NCBI RefSeq assembly: GCF_002943715.1
Contig: NZ_MQUA01000004.1
Coordinates: 62,001-126,000 of the forward strand
From: Polaribacter filamentus
GTDB taxonomy: Bacteria > Bacteroidota > Bacteroidia > Flavobacteriales > Flavobacteriaceae
Length of the DNA stretch: 64,000 nt
Reading direction: 5' to 3'
In this document: positions 18,089 to 28,020 of the stretch, one piece after another
Layout of the letters: the number at the start of each line of letters is the position of its first letter
How positions within the stretch are numbered: the first letter of the stretch is position 1
The notes under the pieces: generated by a model
What the model saw: only the letters and a program-made list of their open reading frames with translations
The model's database searches: none
What the model was told of the DNA's origin: nothing
Made by a program: the position numbers and the translations under genes

Positions 18089-18982
18089 ATGCAAACAAAA
18101 AGTATCATAGATTTCATAGGAAATACACCTTTGGTAGAAGCGCAACATATTTTTAAAAAAGAAGGCGTTACATTATTGCTCAAATTAGAAGGAAATAATC
18201 CTGGTGGAAGTGTAAAAGATAGAGCTGCTTATAATATGATTTTCGAGGCCCTCAATAAAAAGAACATAAAAAAAGGAGATACTTTAGTTGAAGCAACAAG
18301 CGGAAATACCGGAATTGCGTTGGCTTTAATGGCAAAGGTTTTAGGTGTTAATATGGTATTGGTAATGCCGGAAAACTCAACTATAGAAAGAGTTAAGACA
18401 ATGCGTGCTTATGGTGCAAAAGTTATTTTAACTTCAAAAGAATTGGGTATAGAAGGTTCTAGAGATCATGCTTTAAAGTTGAAATACAAAAAAGGCTATT
18501 TTAGATTGAATCAGTTTGATAATCCAGACAATTCGAAAGCCCATTTTAAAACTACAGGTCCAGAAATTTGGAGAGATACAGAAGGACAAGTAACCCATTT
18601 TATTGCGGCAATGGGAACTACTGGAACTATTATGGGAGTTTCTGATTATTTAAAAGGGAAAAATAAAGAAATCAAAATAATTGGTGCACAGCCAAAAGAT
18701 GGTGCTAAAATACCAGGAATTAGAAAATGGCCTCAAGAATATTTGCCAGCCATTTTTAATGCAGCTAAAGTAGATGAAGTTATAGAGGTTAGTGAAGAAG
18801 AAGCAAAAGCGATGACACAAAGATTAGCTTCTGAAGAAGGAATTTTTGCAGGAATGAGCAGCGGAGGTTCTGTATTAGTAGCTATAAAAGTAGCAGAGAA
18901 ATTAGAAAAAGGAGTTGTTGTTGCTATTGTTTGCGATAGAGGCGACCGATATTTATCATCAACATTATTCGAGAAAGATTAG
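18089..18982 (+). CDS. cysM: Cysteine synthase B
   Basis: This 297-residue PLP beta-family enzyme joins O-acetylserine and sulfide (or thiosulfate). The PLP lysine lies in NPGGSVKDRAAYNMI, and the substrate loop EATSGNTGIALA is present. The length and IPGIRKWPQEYLP segment suit CysM. It is the last gene of the sulfate-to-cysteine run. The gap 18983-19238 carries no gene, only AT-rich sequence with loose GAATTTCAC/GTGAATTTG repeats. Confidence 0.92.
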   Translation: MQTKSIIDFIGNTPLVEAQHIFKKEGVTLLLKLEGNNPGGSVKDRAAYNMIFEALNKKNIKKGDTLVEATSGNTGIALALMAKVLGVNMVLVMPENSTIERVKTMRAYGAKVILTSKELGIEGSRDHALKLKYKKGYFRLNQFDNPDNSKAHFKTTGPEIWRDTEGQVTHFIAAMGTTGTIMGVSDYLKGKNKEIKIIGAQPKDGAKIPGIRKWPQEYLPAIFNAAKVDEVIEVSEEEAKAMTQRLASEEGIFAGMSSGGSVLVAIKVAEKLEKGVVVAIVCDRGDRYLSSTLFEKD

Positions 18983-19238
18983 AAATAAATAAGACGCGAA
19001 TTTCACTAATTAAGAAGGGCTTATAAAATCAGTATAAATTTGATAAGTGAATTTGTGTAATTGTCAAGTGCTATTTATGCTGTTTAATATTTGTGAAAAT
19101 CCGTAAAATCTGTATCAAGTAATTTTAGAAAACAAATCATTATTAGAAAAGAAATGATCAAATATTTATAGTATAAAATTCTGCAAATAAAAAAATAATC
19201 CTTTTCTTTGCAGTAAAGTTCATAAACTTATTGATTAC

Positions 19239-19358
19239 GTTATCACGAAAGGCAGAGGGATTAGACCCATTGAAGCCTTGGCAACCTCTCATTTTGAGAA
19301 AGGTGCTACATTCTACAAGAAAAACCTGAATTAATTTCAGTATTTCTTGACAGATAAC
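19239..19358 (+). promoter_or_regulatory. SAM-I (S-box) riboswitch of metH
   Basis: GTTATC (19239-19244) pairs with GATAAC (19353-19358) as P1. The core AGAGGGATTAGACCCATTGA, AGCCTTGGCAACC and AAGGTGCTACATTC matches the metY riboswitch closely. CCTTTC at 19372-19377 again follows P1 and is complementary to GAAAGG at 19247-19252. It should repress the methionine synthase genes when SAM is abundant. TTTCTTTG at 19203-19210 is a weak promoter candidate. Confidence 0.93.
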
Positions 19359-19411
19359 AGCGAAAAAATTACCTTTCCTGATGACATATTGATACTAATT
19401 ATCAAAAAAAA

Positions 19412-20410
19412 ATGTCAAATATATACAAAGCTTTACAAGAACGAATTTTGGTTTTAGACGGTGCCATGGGCACGATGCTACAAGCCTATAAATTCACCGA
19501 AGAAGATTTTAGAGGAGAGCGCTTTAAAGAGTACCCAACACCTTTGCAAGGTAACAACGATTTGTTGTCAATTACTCAGCCAGAAGCGATTAAAACCATT
19601 CATGGTAAGTATTTTGAAGCAGGTGCAGATATTATAGAAACCAATACTTTTTCGGGGACAACCATTGCAATGGCAGATTATCAATTAGAAGATTTAGTGT
19701 ATGAATTAAATTTTCAATCAGCAAAAATTGCCAAAGAAGTTGCTGATGAATTTACAGCAAAAAATCCTCAGAAACCAAGATTTGTAGCAGGTTCAATTGG
19801 CCCAACAAACAGAACTGCAAGTATGTCTCCAGATGTAAATGATCCGGGATATAGAGCGGTTACTTTTGATGAATTAAGAATTGCCTACAAACAACAAACA
19901 GAAGCTTTAATTGAGGGCGGAGTCGATTTGCTATTAGTAGAAACGGTCTTTGATACGTTAAATGCAAAAGCGGCTTTATTTGCGATTGAGGAAGTAAAAG
20001 AAGAAAGAAATATTGATATTCCTATTATGCTTTCGGGTACGATTACGGATGCATCAGGTAGAACTTTATCTGGTCAAACAGCAGAGGCTTTTTTAATTTC
20101 TGTTTCTCACATTCCACTTTTATCTGTGGGGTTCAATTGTGCTTTAGGCGCTAATTTATTACAACCACATTTAGAGGCGATTGCTAACAAAACAGACTTT
20201 GCAATTTCTGCGCATCCAAATGCTGGCTTGCCTAATGCATTTGGAGAATATGACGAAACTCCGGAAGAAATGGGTGAGCAAATTGAAGAATATTTAAAGA
20301 AAGATTTAATAAATATTATTGGCGGATGCTGTGGCACAACTCCGGAGCATATTAGAGTTATTGCTAGTATTGCTAAAAAATATAAACCTAGGTTGGTTGG
20401 TGGTTTTTAG
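19412..20410 (+). CDS. metH: Methionine synthase, homocysteine-binding subunit (MetH N-terminal module)
   Basis: This 332-residue protein equals the homocysteine S-methyltransferase domain of B12-dependent methionine synthase. Zinc-binding cysteines are seen in GFNCALGA (near residue 240) and [10 protein letters not shown] (near residue 310). The rest of MetH is encoded separately at 20912, so the enzyme is split into two chains. Its leader carries a SAM-I riboswitch. Confidence 0.93.
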   Translation: MSNIYKALQERILVLDGAMGTMLQAYKFTEEDFRGERFKEYPTPLQGNNDLLSITQPEAIKTIHGKYFEAGADIIETNTFSGTTIAMADYQLEDLVYELNFQSAKIAKEVADEFTAKNPQKPRFVAGSIGPTNRTASMSPDVNDPGYRAVTFDELRIAYKQQTEALIEGGVDLLLVETVFDTLNAKAALFAIEEVKEERNIDIPIMLSGTITDASGRTLSGQTAEAFLISVSHIPLLSVGFNCALGANLLQPHLEAIANKTDFAISAHPNAGLPNAFGEYDETPEEMGEQIEEYLKKDLINIIGGCCGTTPEHIRVIASIAKKYKPRLVGGF

Positions 20411-20511
20411 TTGTTGGTTGATGTTGTTTATGGAGAACTAGGAGAACATCATGTAGAAATAATTTAAGAATAAAACTAATAACGATCAATTAAAAACAAC
20501 TAATCAAAATT

Positions 20512-20832
20512 ATGAATTATACAGAATTAGAGGTTTGGAAATACGCTAGAGGATTGGTGAAGTTGGTTTATTTGCTTACAAAATCATTCCCAAAAGAAGA
20601 AATCTATGGTTTGACAAATCAGATAAGAAGAAGTGTTGTTTCTGTGCCTTCGAATATAGCTGAAGGAATAGGTAGACCATCTAATAAAGAAACCATTCAT
20701 TTTTTATACATAGCAAAAGGTTCTTTGCAAGAAGTAGAAACCCAATTATATTTATCTTTTGATCTAGAATATATTTTAAATGATGAATTAAAAAATATTT
20801 TAGAAAAAGTGATTTCATGTAAAAATTGTTGA
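20512..20832 (+). CDS. Four-helix-bundle protein (23S rRNA intervening-sequence type), C-terminus frameshifted
   Basis: This 106-residue protein starts MNYTELEVWKYARGLVK and contains LTNQIRRSVVSVPSNIAEGIGR, typical of the S23/four-helix-bundle family often found as insertions. The annotated end (SCKNC) is abrupt. Adding one A to the A5 run at 20821 restores [13 protein letters not shown] and a TGA at 20862-20864 overlapping the next open frame. It lies between the two metH parts, flanked by AACCAAAAAC-type spacers. Function is unknown and presence within the methionine operon may be incidental. Confidence 0.8.
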   Translation: MNYTELEVWKYARGLVKLVYLLTKSFPKEEIYGLTNQIRRSVVSVPSNIAEGIGRPSNKETIHFLYIAKGSLQEVETQLYLSFDLEYILNDELKNILEKVISCKNC

Positions 20833-20911
20833 ACGGTTTTATTAATTACTACAAAAAATTATGATTGACGAAATAAACCAAAAACCATCAACCAAAAACC
20901 AAAAACGATTT

Positions 20912-23563
20912 ATGCGTTTATCAGGATTAGAACCTCTAATCTTGAATGAAAACAGCAATTTTATCAATGTTGGTGAACGAACTAATGTAGCTGGTTCTCG
21001 TAAGTTTTTAAGGCTTATAAAAGAAGAACGATTTGATGAAGCATTAGATGTTGCAAGACATCAAGTGGATGGTGGTGCACAAATTATAGACATTAATTTT
21101 GATGATGGATTAATTGACGGTAAACAAGCAATGGTTCGTTTTCTAAATTTAATTGCAGCAGAACCAGATATTTGCAGAGTACCAATTATGATTGATAGCT
21201 CAAAATGGGAAATCATTGAAGCGGGTTTGAAAGTAGTGCAGGGAAAATGTATTGTAAATTCAATTTCTTTAAAGGAAGGAGAAGAAAAATTTATTTGGGA
21301 AGCAAAACAAATAAAACGCTACGGAGCTGCAGTAATTGTGATGGCTTTTGATGAAAACGGACAAGCAGATAATTATGAACGAAGATTAGAAATAGCAAAA
21401 CGATCATATGATATTTTAGTGAATGTTGTTCACTTTGCATCCGAAGATATTATTTTCGATTTAAATATTTTTCCTGTAGCCACAGGAATGGATGAACATA
21501 AAAAAAATGCCATCGATTTTATTGAAGCAACGAGATGGGTGAGACAAAATTTACCCAATGTTTCTGTAAGTGGCGGCGTGAGTAATGTTTCTTTTTCTTT
21601 TAGAGGAAATGACGGCGTTCGTGAAGCAATGCATTCTGTGTTTTTGTATCACGCAATTCAGGCTGGTATGAACATCGGAATTGTAAATCCTGCTTTGTTA
21701 GAAATTTATGATGACATTTCGAAAGATTTATTAGAACGTGTAGAAGATGTAATTCTTGATCGAAGAGAAGACGCAACCGAGCGTTTGTTAGATTTTGCAG
21801 AAACTGTAAAAGGTTCTAAAGTAGAAAAAGGATTGGATTTATCTTGGAGAGAAAATTCGTTACAAGATAGAATTACACATGCATTGGTAAAAGGAATTGA
21901 TGCTTTTATAATTGAAGATGTTGAAATTGCAAGACAAGAAGCAGAAAAAACAATAGAAGTGATAGAAGGTCATTTAATGATTGGTATGAATGTGGTTGGT
22001 GATTTATTTGGAGCCGGAAAAATGTTTTTGCCTCAAGTTGTAAAATCTGCACGAGTAATGAAAAAAGCAGTAGGTTATTTAAATCCGTTTATTGAAGCAG
22101 AAAAAGGCGACAAACAAGAACCCGTTGGTAAAATTTTAATGGCAACCGTAAAAGGAGATGTCCATGACATTGGTAAAAATATTGTAAGTGTTGTTTTGGC
22201 ATGTAACAATTATGAAATTATAGATTTAGGGGTGATGGTTCCGCCAGAAAAAATTATCCAAATGGCCATAAGCGAGCGAGTTGATGCTATTGGTTTGTCT
22301 GGTTTAATAACACCTTCTTTAGATGAAATGGTTTATTTAGCAAAAGAAATGCAGCGTCAAAATTTTGTATTGCCTTTGCTAATTGGTGGCGCAACAACAT
22401 CTAAAGCGCACACGGCGGTAAAGATTGATACACAATATAAAAATGCGGTTGTACATGTAAATGATGCATCAAGAGCTGTAACTGTTGTTGGGGATTTATT
22501 AAATAAGAAAACGAGTCATTTATACACGGCAAAATTAAAGAAGGATTATGATGAATTTAGAACCAAGTTTTTAAAACGAGGAAAAGAAAAATCATATGTT
22601 TCTATAAAAGAAGCGCGTAGAAGAAAATATAAGATTGATTGGAATACATCAGAAATTGTAAAACCAAAAGAAGTAGGAATTCAGATTTTAGAGCAATTGA
22701 GTTTAAAAGAATTAGTTCCGTTTATCGATTGGAGTCCATTTTTTAGAAGCTGGGATTTGCATGGTAAATTTCCAAACATTTTAACAGATGAAGTTGTTGG
22801 TGAACAAGCAACAATAATGTTTGATGAAGCGCAAGCAATGATAAAAGAAATTATTGCAAAACAATTGTTAAAACCAAAAGCAATTTTTGGTCTGTTTGAA
22901 GCAAATACTATAAATGATGATGATATTTCTGTTACCAAAAAAGGTAAACAAATTGCTGTTTTTAGAACCTTACGTCAGCAATTAAAAAAACGTGAAGGGA
23001 TTCCGAATATTGCTTTATCAGATTTTATTGCTCCGAAAGAAACTAATAAAACAGATTATATGGGTGTTTTTTGTGTGGCTATTTTTGGTGCGCAAGAATT
23101 AGCGGATAGTTATAGAGCAAAAGAAGACGATTATAATGGAATTATGGCGCAAGCAATTGCAGACCGTTTTGCAGAGGCTATGGCCGAATATTTACACAAG
23201 CAAATAAGAATTAAACATTGGGGTTATGATGCTGATGAAGGCTTAACGAATGATGATTTAATTAAAGAAACTTACAAGGGAATTCGTCCTGCACCAGGAT
23301 ATCCGGCCTGTCCAGATCATTTAGAAAAAGAAACGATTTGGGAGTTGCTTGATGTTGAAAATCAAATAGGCGTAAAGCTAACAGAAAGTATGGCAATGTG
23401 GCCAGCGGCAGCGGTATCTGGATATTATTTTGCAAATAAAGAAGCAAAGTATTTTGGTTTAGGTAAAATTACGGATGATCAAGTTACCGATTATTCAGAA
23501 AGAAAAGGAATTACAAAACAGAAAGCAAGAAAGTGGTTGCATCCATCGCTTGCAGAAGAATAA
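20912..23563 (+). CDS. metH: Methionine synthase, folate/cobalamin/activation subunit (MetH C-terminal modules)
   Basis: The ATG at 20912 ([20 protein letters not shown]) fits the module start. The open frame begins at 20861 through low-complexity spacer that is probably untranslated. Of about 883 residues, the first third is the pterin-binding domain ([15 protein letters not shown]). A cap and cobalamin domain with [10 protein letters not shown] (cobalt-ligand histidine) and [11 protein letters not shown] follow, then the SAM-dependent activation domain near the C-terminus ([13 protein letters not shown]). Together with the 19412 gene it transfers methyl from methyl-THF to homocysteine. Confidence 0.93.
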   Translation: MRLSGLEPLILNENSNFINVGERTNVAGSRKFLRLIKEERFDEALDVARHQVDGGAQIIDINFDDGLIDGKQAMVRFLNLIAAEPDICRVPIMIDSSKWEIIEAGLKVVQGKCIVNSISLKEGEEKFIWEAKQIKRYGAAVIVMAFDENGQADNYERRLEIAKRSYDILVNVVHFASEDIIFDLNIFPVATGMDEHKKNAIDFIEATRWVRQNLPNVSVSGGVSNVSFSFRGNDGVREAMHSVFLYHAIQAGMNIGIVNPALLEIYDDISKDLLERVEDVILDRREDATERLLDFAETVKGSKVEKGLDLSWRENSLQDRITHALVKGIDAFIIEDVEIARQEAEKTIEVIEGHLMIGMNVVGDLFGAGKMFLPQVVKSARVMKKAVGYLNPFIEAEKGDKQEPVGKILMATVKGDVHDIGKNIVSVVLACNNYEIIDLGVMVPPEKIIQMAISERVDAIGLSGLITPSLDEMVYLAKEMQRQNFVLPLLIGGATTSKAHTAVKIDTQYKNAVVHVNDASRAVTVVGDLLNKKTSHLYTAKLKKDYDEFRTKFLKRGKEKSYVSIKEARRRKYKIDWNTSEIVKPKEVGIQILEQLSLKELVPFIDWSPFFRSWDLHGKFPNILTDEVVGEQATIMFDEAQAMIKEIIAKQLLKPKAIFGLFEANTINDDDISVTKKGKQIAVFRTLRQQLKKREGIPNIALSDFIAPKETNKTDYMGVFCVAIFGAQELADSYRAKEDDYNGIMAQAIADRFAEAMAEYLHKQIRIKHWGYDADEGLTNDDLIKETYKGIRPAPGYPACPDHLEKETIWELLDVENQIGVKLTESMAMWPAAAVSGYYFANKEAKYFGLGKITDDQVTDYSERKGITKQKARKWLHPSLAEE

Positions 23564-23592
23564 ATTTAAAACCTTTAAGGTCTGTTTTTTAA

Positions 23593-23756
23593 ACAAGGGT
23601 AAGTTTGCGTTAGCGATTGAAACGGCATCCTTTTTATGCTGAACTTATTTAAATATCGTTAGGATTTTAAATTGCGATAGATAGAAAGAAACGGAAGGAA
23701 CATTTAATTATGCATAAAAAGATATAGTGAAAAGCGCGACCCTTGTGGTAACGCCC
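23593..23756 (+). ncRNA. Structured intergenic RNA element upstream of metF (Flavo-1-like?)
   Basis: ACAAGGGT (23593-23600) pairs with ACCCTTGT (23739-23746). GCGTT pairs with AACGC just beyond it, and TTTTTATGC pairs with GCATAAAAA inside. The segments GCGTTAGCGATTGAAACGGC and ATAGTGAAAAGCGCGACCC look like a highly conserved element I associate with Flavobacteriia intergenic regions, possibly the Flavo-1 motif. I cannot confirm the name. There is no ORF in it. It sits 78 bp before metF and may be an independent small RNA or a leader element. Confidence 0.6.
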
Positions 23757-23833
23757 AAAAAGATAAAATAAGATTAATAACATAAAATTACCCGCAACAG
23801 TTGCTCTTTTTGGAGAGAAATTAAGGGAGGCCT

Positions 23834-24790
23834 ATGAAAGTTACAGAACACATTAAAAAAGCAAACGGAAAAACATTATTTTCTTTTGAAATTATTCCGC
23901 CTAAAAAAGGAAATAATATTCAAGATTTATATAATAACATAGATCCTTTAATGGAGTTTAAGCCACCTTTTATAGATGTTACAACTTCTAGAGAAGAGTA
24001 TGTTTATATTGATAAAGGCAATGGTTTATTAGATCGAAAAATAACAAGAATGCGTCCAGGAACTGTTGGTATTTGTGCTGCAATTAAGCATAAATACGAT
24101 ATAGATACTGTTCCGCATGTTTTGTGTGGAGGTTTTTCTAAAGAAGAAACAGAATATTTATTGATTGATTGTCATTATCTGGGAATCCAAAATGTGATGG
24201 CACTGAGAGGTGATGCCATGAGCCATCAAAAATATTTTGAGCCAAGTAAAAACGGTAATCATTTTGCAAAAGATTTGGTGGCGCAAATTAATGATTTAAA
24301 TTGTGGTAAATATTTACATGATGTTATGGAAGCGGACCATAAAGCTGATTTTTGTATTGGAGTTGCGGGGTATCCTGAGAAACATTTAGAAGCACCCTCA
24401 TTACAAACCGATTTGAAACGTTTAAAAGAAAAAGTGGATGCTGGGGCAGATTATGTCGTTACACAAATGTTTTTTGATAATAAAAAGTATTTTAAGTTTG
24501 TAGAAGCTGCTAAAAAAGCAGGAATCAATATACCTATTATCCCAGGAATAAAACCAATTGCAGTAAAACGTCATTTACAACTATTGCCACAAGTTTTTAA
24601 AATTGATTTACCAGAAGCTTTAATTAACTCAGTAGAAAGTTGTAAATCAAACACAGATGTTCGTCAAGTTGGAATTGAATGGACCATTCAGCAATCTAAA
24701 GAGTTATTAGCGGCAGGAGTGCCTGTTTTACACTATTATTCTATGGGAAAAAGTGATAATATTGAAGCGATAGCAAAAGAGTTATTTTAA
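23834..24790 (+). CDS. metF: 5,10-methylenetetrahydrofolate reductase
   Basis: This 318-residue FAD enzyme of the MTHFR barrel family has FSFEIIPPKKG at the start, NVMALRGDAM near residue 130 and ADYVVTQMFFDN near residue 210. It makes methyl-THF, the methyl donor for the split methionine synthase just upstream. Confidence 0.95.
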   Translation: MKVTEHIKKANGKTLFSFEIIPPKKGNNIQDLYNNIDPLMEFKPPFIDVTTSREEYVYIDKGNGLLDRKITRMRPGTVGICAAIKHKYDIDTVPHVLCGGFSKEETEYLLIDCHYLGIQNVMALRGDAMSHQKYFEPSKNGNHFAKDLVAQINDLNCGKYLHDVMEADHKADFCIGVAGYPEKHLEAPSLQTDLKRLKEKVDAGADYVVTQMFFDNKKYFKFVEAAKKAGINIPIIPGIKPIAVKRHLQLLPQVFKIDLPEALINSVESCKSNTDVRQVGIEWTIQQSKELLAAGVPVLHYYSMGKSDNIEAIAKELF

Positions 24791-24918
24791 GTAATTCATC
24801 AAAAAAAACCAGCTATTTTGAAGTTTTTTAATAAATCTTTTTTTTGTAAGCATAAATACTATTGATAGACAAATAGTAAAAAGTAATTTTTTAAAATATC
24901 GAAAGCAAATAAAATGAT

Positions 24919-24926
24919 TACTTTTG
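24919..24926 (+). promoter_or_regulatory. Putative trxA promoter -7 element (TACTTTTG)
   Basis: TACTTTTG matches TAnnTTTG 40 bp before the trxA ATG. A -33 TTG at ideal spacing is not clear. Confidence 0.4.
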
Positions 24927-24965
24927 TTTAACGAAAATCAAACAGGATCTTAAAAATAAAATAAA

Positions 24966-25283
24966 ATGGCATTAGAAATAACAGACGCAAATTTTGACGA
25001 ATTAGTATTAAAATCAGACAAACCAGTATTAGTAGATTTCTGGGCAGCTTGGTGTGGACCATGCAGAATGGTTGGGCCAATTGTTGATGAAATTTATGCA
25101 GAATATGAAGGTAAAGCTATTGTAGGTAAAGTAGATGTAGATGCTAATCAAGAGTTTGCAGCCAAATACGGAGTGCGTAATATACCAACTGTTTTAATTT
25201 TTAAGAATGGAGAAGTAGTTGACAAACAAGTAGGCGTTGCTCCAAAAAATGTGTACACGGGTAAAATTGATGCTGCTATGTAG
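24966..25283 (+). CDS. trxA: Thioredoxin
   Basis: This 105-residue thioredoxin has the WCGPC active site (DFWAAWCGPCRM near residue 30) and the cis-proline region NIPTVLIF. It is a general cytoplasmic disulfide reductant and the likely electron donor for the CysH reductase. It is followed by a strong hairpin terminator. Confidence 0.96.
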   Translation: MALEITDANFDELVLKSDKPVLVDFWAAWCGPCRMVGPIVDEIYAEYEGKAIVGKVDVDANQEFAAKYGVRNIPTVLIFKNGEVVDKQVGVAPKNVYTGKIDAAM

Positions 25284-25303
25284 TAGCTTATAAATTTATA
25301 TAT

Positions 25304-25340
25304 TTAAAAAGGTTTGGCTAACGTCAAACCTTTTTTTATT
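25304..25340 (+). terminator. Rho-independent terminator after trxA
   Basis: AAAAAGGTTTG and CAAACCTTTTT form a perfect stem with a short loop (GCTAACGT), followed by a T-rich tract (TTTTTTTATTTT). Confidence 0.88.
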
Positions 25341-25348
25341 TTGGTAAC

Positions 25349-26164
25349 ATGGTAAACTTATCAGAAATACAATCATCAGAAATAAAAAACCTAGACATAC
25401 TTGCAAAACAGGTTGTAGAAGGTTTTATAACAGGGATGCATAAAAGTCCGTTTCACGGATTTTCTGTAGAATTTTCTGAACATAAATTATACAATAATGG
25501 CGAAAGTACCCGTCATATAGATTGGAAATTATTTGCTAAAACTGAAAAGTTATACATCAAAAAATACGAAGAAGAAACCAACCTAAGATGTCATATTATA
25601 ATAGATAATTCTGCATCGATGCATTATCCAGTTGTAAAAAAACAATCTTTTGATAATTTAACTAAAGTTGGATTTGCTGCAGTTGCAGCTGCATCTTTAA
25701 TGGAAATACTAAAAAGACAAAGAGATGCCGTAGGATTAAGTATTTATTCGGATTCGTATGAATATTATGCTCCAGAAAAAGGAAGCGAGCGTCACAGAAA
25801 AATGTTGTTGCATCAATTAGAGCAATTATTAGCTTCTAGTTCTTCTAAAACTACAGAGACCTATCAATATTTACATGAAATAGCAGAAAAGATGCATAGA
25901 CGCTCTTTAATTTTTTTATTTACGGATATGTTTCAGACAAATAAAGAGAATGAAGCGCTTTTTGAAGCCTTACGTCATCTAAAATATAACAAGCATGAAG
26001 TGGTTTTGTTCCATGTTTTTGACGGAAAAACCGAATTTAACTTCAATTTTGACAATTCGCCAAAGAAATTTGTAGATGTTGAGACCGGAGAAGAAATAAA
26101 TATTTATGCTGAGAATATTCAGGATAAATATAAAACCTTATTGAAGATTTCTTTAAAGAATTGA
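25349..26164 (+). CDS. DUF58 domain protein, 3' end frameshifted
   Basis: This 271-residue soluble DUF58 protein carries GESTRHIDWKLFAKTEKLYIKKYEEE and DNSASMHYP, the von Willebrand-like fold signature often next to MoxR ATPases. The reading frame stops at 26164 (LLKISLKN). A shift by one base near 26143 restores DFFKELKNKCLQYKIDYVPV and a family-like end, LINYLTSRKK, stopping at 26263-26265. The gene is therefore either recently mutated or affected by a one-base sequencing deletion. No MoxR gene lies nearby. Confidence 0.85.
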   Translation: MVNLSEIQSSEIKNLDILAKQVVEGFITGMHKSPFHGFSVEFSEHKLYNNGESTRHIDWKLFAKTEKLYIKKYEEETNLRCHIIIDNSASMHYPVVKKQSFDNLTKVGFAAVAAASLMEILKRQRDAVGLSIYSDSYEYYAPEKGSERHRKMLLHQLEQLLASSSSKTTETYQYLHEIAEKMHRRSLIFLFTDMFQTNKENEALFEALRHLKYNKHEVVLFHVFDGKTEFNFNFDNSPKKFVDVETGEEINIYAENIQDKYKTLLKISLKN

Positions 26165-26275
26165 AAAATAAATGCTTACAATATAAAATAGATTATGTTC
26201 CTGTAGACATACATTCTGGTTTTGATCAGGTTCTGATAAATTATTTAACCAGTAGAAAAAAATAGTATAATTTCA

Positions 26276-26305
26276 TTGCATAATTAAAAAACAGAGTTAT
26301 ATTTG
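26276..26305 (+). promoter_or_regulatory. tRNA-Asp promoter (TTG, 19 bp, TATATTTG)
   Basis: TTG at 26276-26278 and TATATTTG at 26298-26305 fit the Bacteroidota consensus with a 19-bp spacer, 17 bp before the tRNA. Confidence 0.75.
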
Positions 26306-26322
26306 CAACCGCTAACAGCAAC

Positions 26323-26396
26323 GGTTTGGTAGTTCAGTTGGTTAGAATACCTGCCTGTCACGCAGGGGGTCGCGGGTTCGAGTCCCGTCCAGACCG
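26323..26396 (+). tRNA. tRNA-Asp (anticodon GTC)
   Basis: A cloverleaf can be drawn: acceptor GGTTTGG/CCAGACC, anticodon stem CCTGC/GCAGG with loop TGTCACG (anticodon GTC), and T arm GCGGGTTCGAGTCCCGT. The CCA end is not encoded. It marks the change from conserved sulfur genes to accessory DNA. Confidence 0.96.
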
Positions 26397-26398
26397 CT

Positions 26399-26427
26399 AA
26401 AAGCATCTCATTTGAGATGCTTTTTTC
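26399..26427 (+). terminator. Terminator after tRNA-Asp
   Basis: AAAGCATCTCA and TGAGATGCTTT form an 11-bp stem with a 2-nt loop, followed by TTT. Confidence 0.85.
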
Positions 26428-26549
26428 GTTTTTATAAACCTGTAACTTATTGTTTTTTAATTATTTATAGGGTAAAATTTCACTATTTTTTAGCAGTCTC
26501 AAAAACCGCTCGGGGACTAAACCGGAACTCTTTTTTTCTTGTAACCCAA

Positions 26550-26695
26550 AATAATTTTTATTTTTAAAATAAAGCAATGGGCTTTTTTAAAATAATTTTA
26601 GCACAAGTAAGTTGGCTTATAAATATACGAAAAAGAGTGCTGTTTTGTATTTTATAAAATAATTTTTATTTTTTTAAATAAAGCGATTTTGAAAG
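26550..26695 (+). repeat. Short direct repeat AAAATAATTTTTATTTTT..AAATAAAGC
   Basis: AAAATAATTTTTATTTTTAA at about 26550 and a near copy about 26658 (with AAATAAAGC following in each) are direct repeats about 109 bp apart in gene-free DNA after tRNA-Asp. Otherwise 26428-26813 shows no gene. Confidence 0.4.
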
Positions 26696-26813
26696 AATTG
26701 AGGGAGCGTTTTAATTTTTTGCTCTAAAAAAACCAACAGGTACCTCGGTTTTTAAAACAGCTAAAAAAACAACTTATTGTAACGGATGCATTTCAAAGTA
26801 AATACGCATTGAT

Positions 26814-28020
26814 TTTTCATTGTTTTTCAGCTCTTTTAAAACCCACTGCGCAATTGATTTTACTGGGGTTTTCCTTTGGTTGTATGTGCTTATCATTTTT
26901 GATGATTTTTAATAAAATTAAATGATCAAACCCATTGAAAGTTCAATTGAAAACAATGAAAATCATTGTCAAAAAAAGAATTGAATTTTTAAAAATTATT
27001 CTAGGAGATAATTTTTAAGTTTTTAATACCTTTTTCACTCCTTTTTTCCATTAAAAACAAGCGTTTGCTCCTTTGTGAATTTTAGCATCCTTAAAATCGA
27101 TTAAAGTCAATGAATTTTAAGCATTGGTTACCTTGAAAACCTTGCATATTATCGTCAAGTGGCATGCTGATTTTATTGGAAAAACGATGGATTGTAATTT
27201 TTATACTATTTTATCGCAATAGCTTGACTTTTCATTGTTTTTTAGTTTATATAAAAACTGCTCCGCAATTGATTTTACTGAGGTTTTCCTTTGGTTGTAT
27301 GTTCTTATCGTTTTTGATAAAATTTAAGGATCAAACCCATTAAAAGTTCAATAGAAAACAATGAAAATCATTGTGAATAAAAGAATTGAATTTTTAAAAA
27401 TTATTCTAGCGGATAATTTTTAAGTTTTTAATACCTTTTTCACCCCTTTTTTCCATTAAAAACAACCATTCGTTACTTTGTTAATTTTAGCATCCTTAAA
27501 ATCGATTAAAATCAATGAATTTTAAGCATTGGGTACATTGAAAACCTTGCATATTATCGTCAAGTGGCATGCTGATTTTATTGGAAAAACGATGGATTGT
27601 AATTTTTGTACTATTTTATTGAAATCGCTTGACTTTTCATTGTTTTTTAGTTTATTTAAAAACTCGCTTCGCAATTGATTTTACTGAGGTTTTCCTTTGG
27701 TTGTATGTGCTTATCATTTTTGATGATTTTTAATAAAATTTAAGGATCAAACCCATTGAAAGCTCCATTGAAAACAATGAAAATTATAGTCAAAAAAAAA
27801 ATTGAATTTTTTTTAAAATTATTCTAGGAGATAATATTTTAGTTTTTAATACCTTTTTCACCCCTTTTTTCCATTGAAAATAAGCATTTGTTCCTTTGTG
27901 AATTTGAGCATCCGTAAAATCAATGAAAAATCAATGAATTTTAAGCATTAGTTGCATAGAAAACCTTGCATATTATCGTCAAGTGGCACAATGGTTTTAT
28001 TGGGGAAACGGTGGATTGTC
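26814..28020 (+). repeat. Three tandem copies of a noncoding unit of about 410 bp
   Basis: Units begin at TTTTCATTG (26814, 27229, 27634) and each runs through TTTTACTG[AG]GGTTTTCC, ATACCTTTTTCAC[TC]CC and GCATATTATCGTCAAGTGGC to GATGGATTGT or its variant. Offsets are 405-420 bp. Copies 1 and 2 are closest, and copy 3 has diverged more at its end. No open frame of useful length is conserved across copies. The units contain small inverted motifs (CAATGAAAATCATTG). Function is unknown. Confidence 0.85.

Noticed and set aside
18983..23833. Cobalamin riboswitch for the B12-dependent metH or for metF
   Set aside because: No B12-box-like core was seen; the leaders are SAM-I and a different structured RNA.
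27141..27260. Short coding-like stretch (IIVKWHADFIGKTMD) in the tandem units
   Set aside because: It is preceded closely by stops and not preserved in copy 3, so it is not a credible gene.
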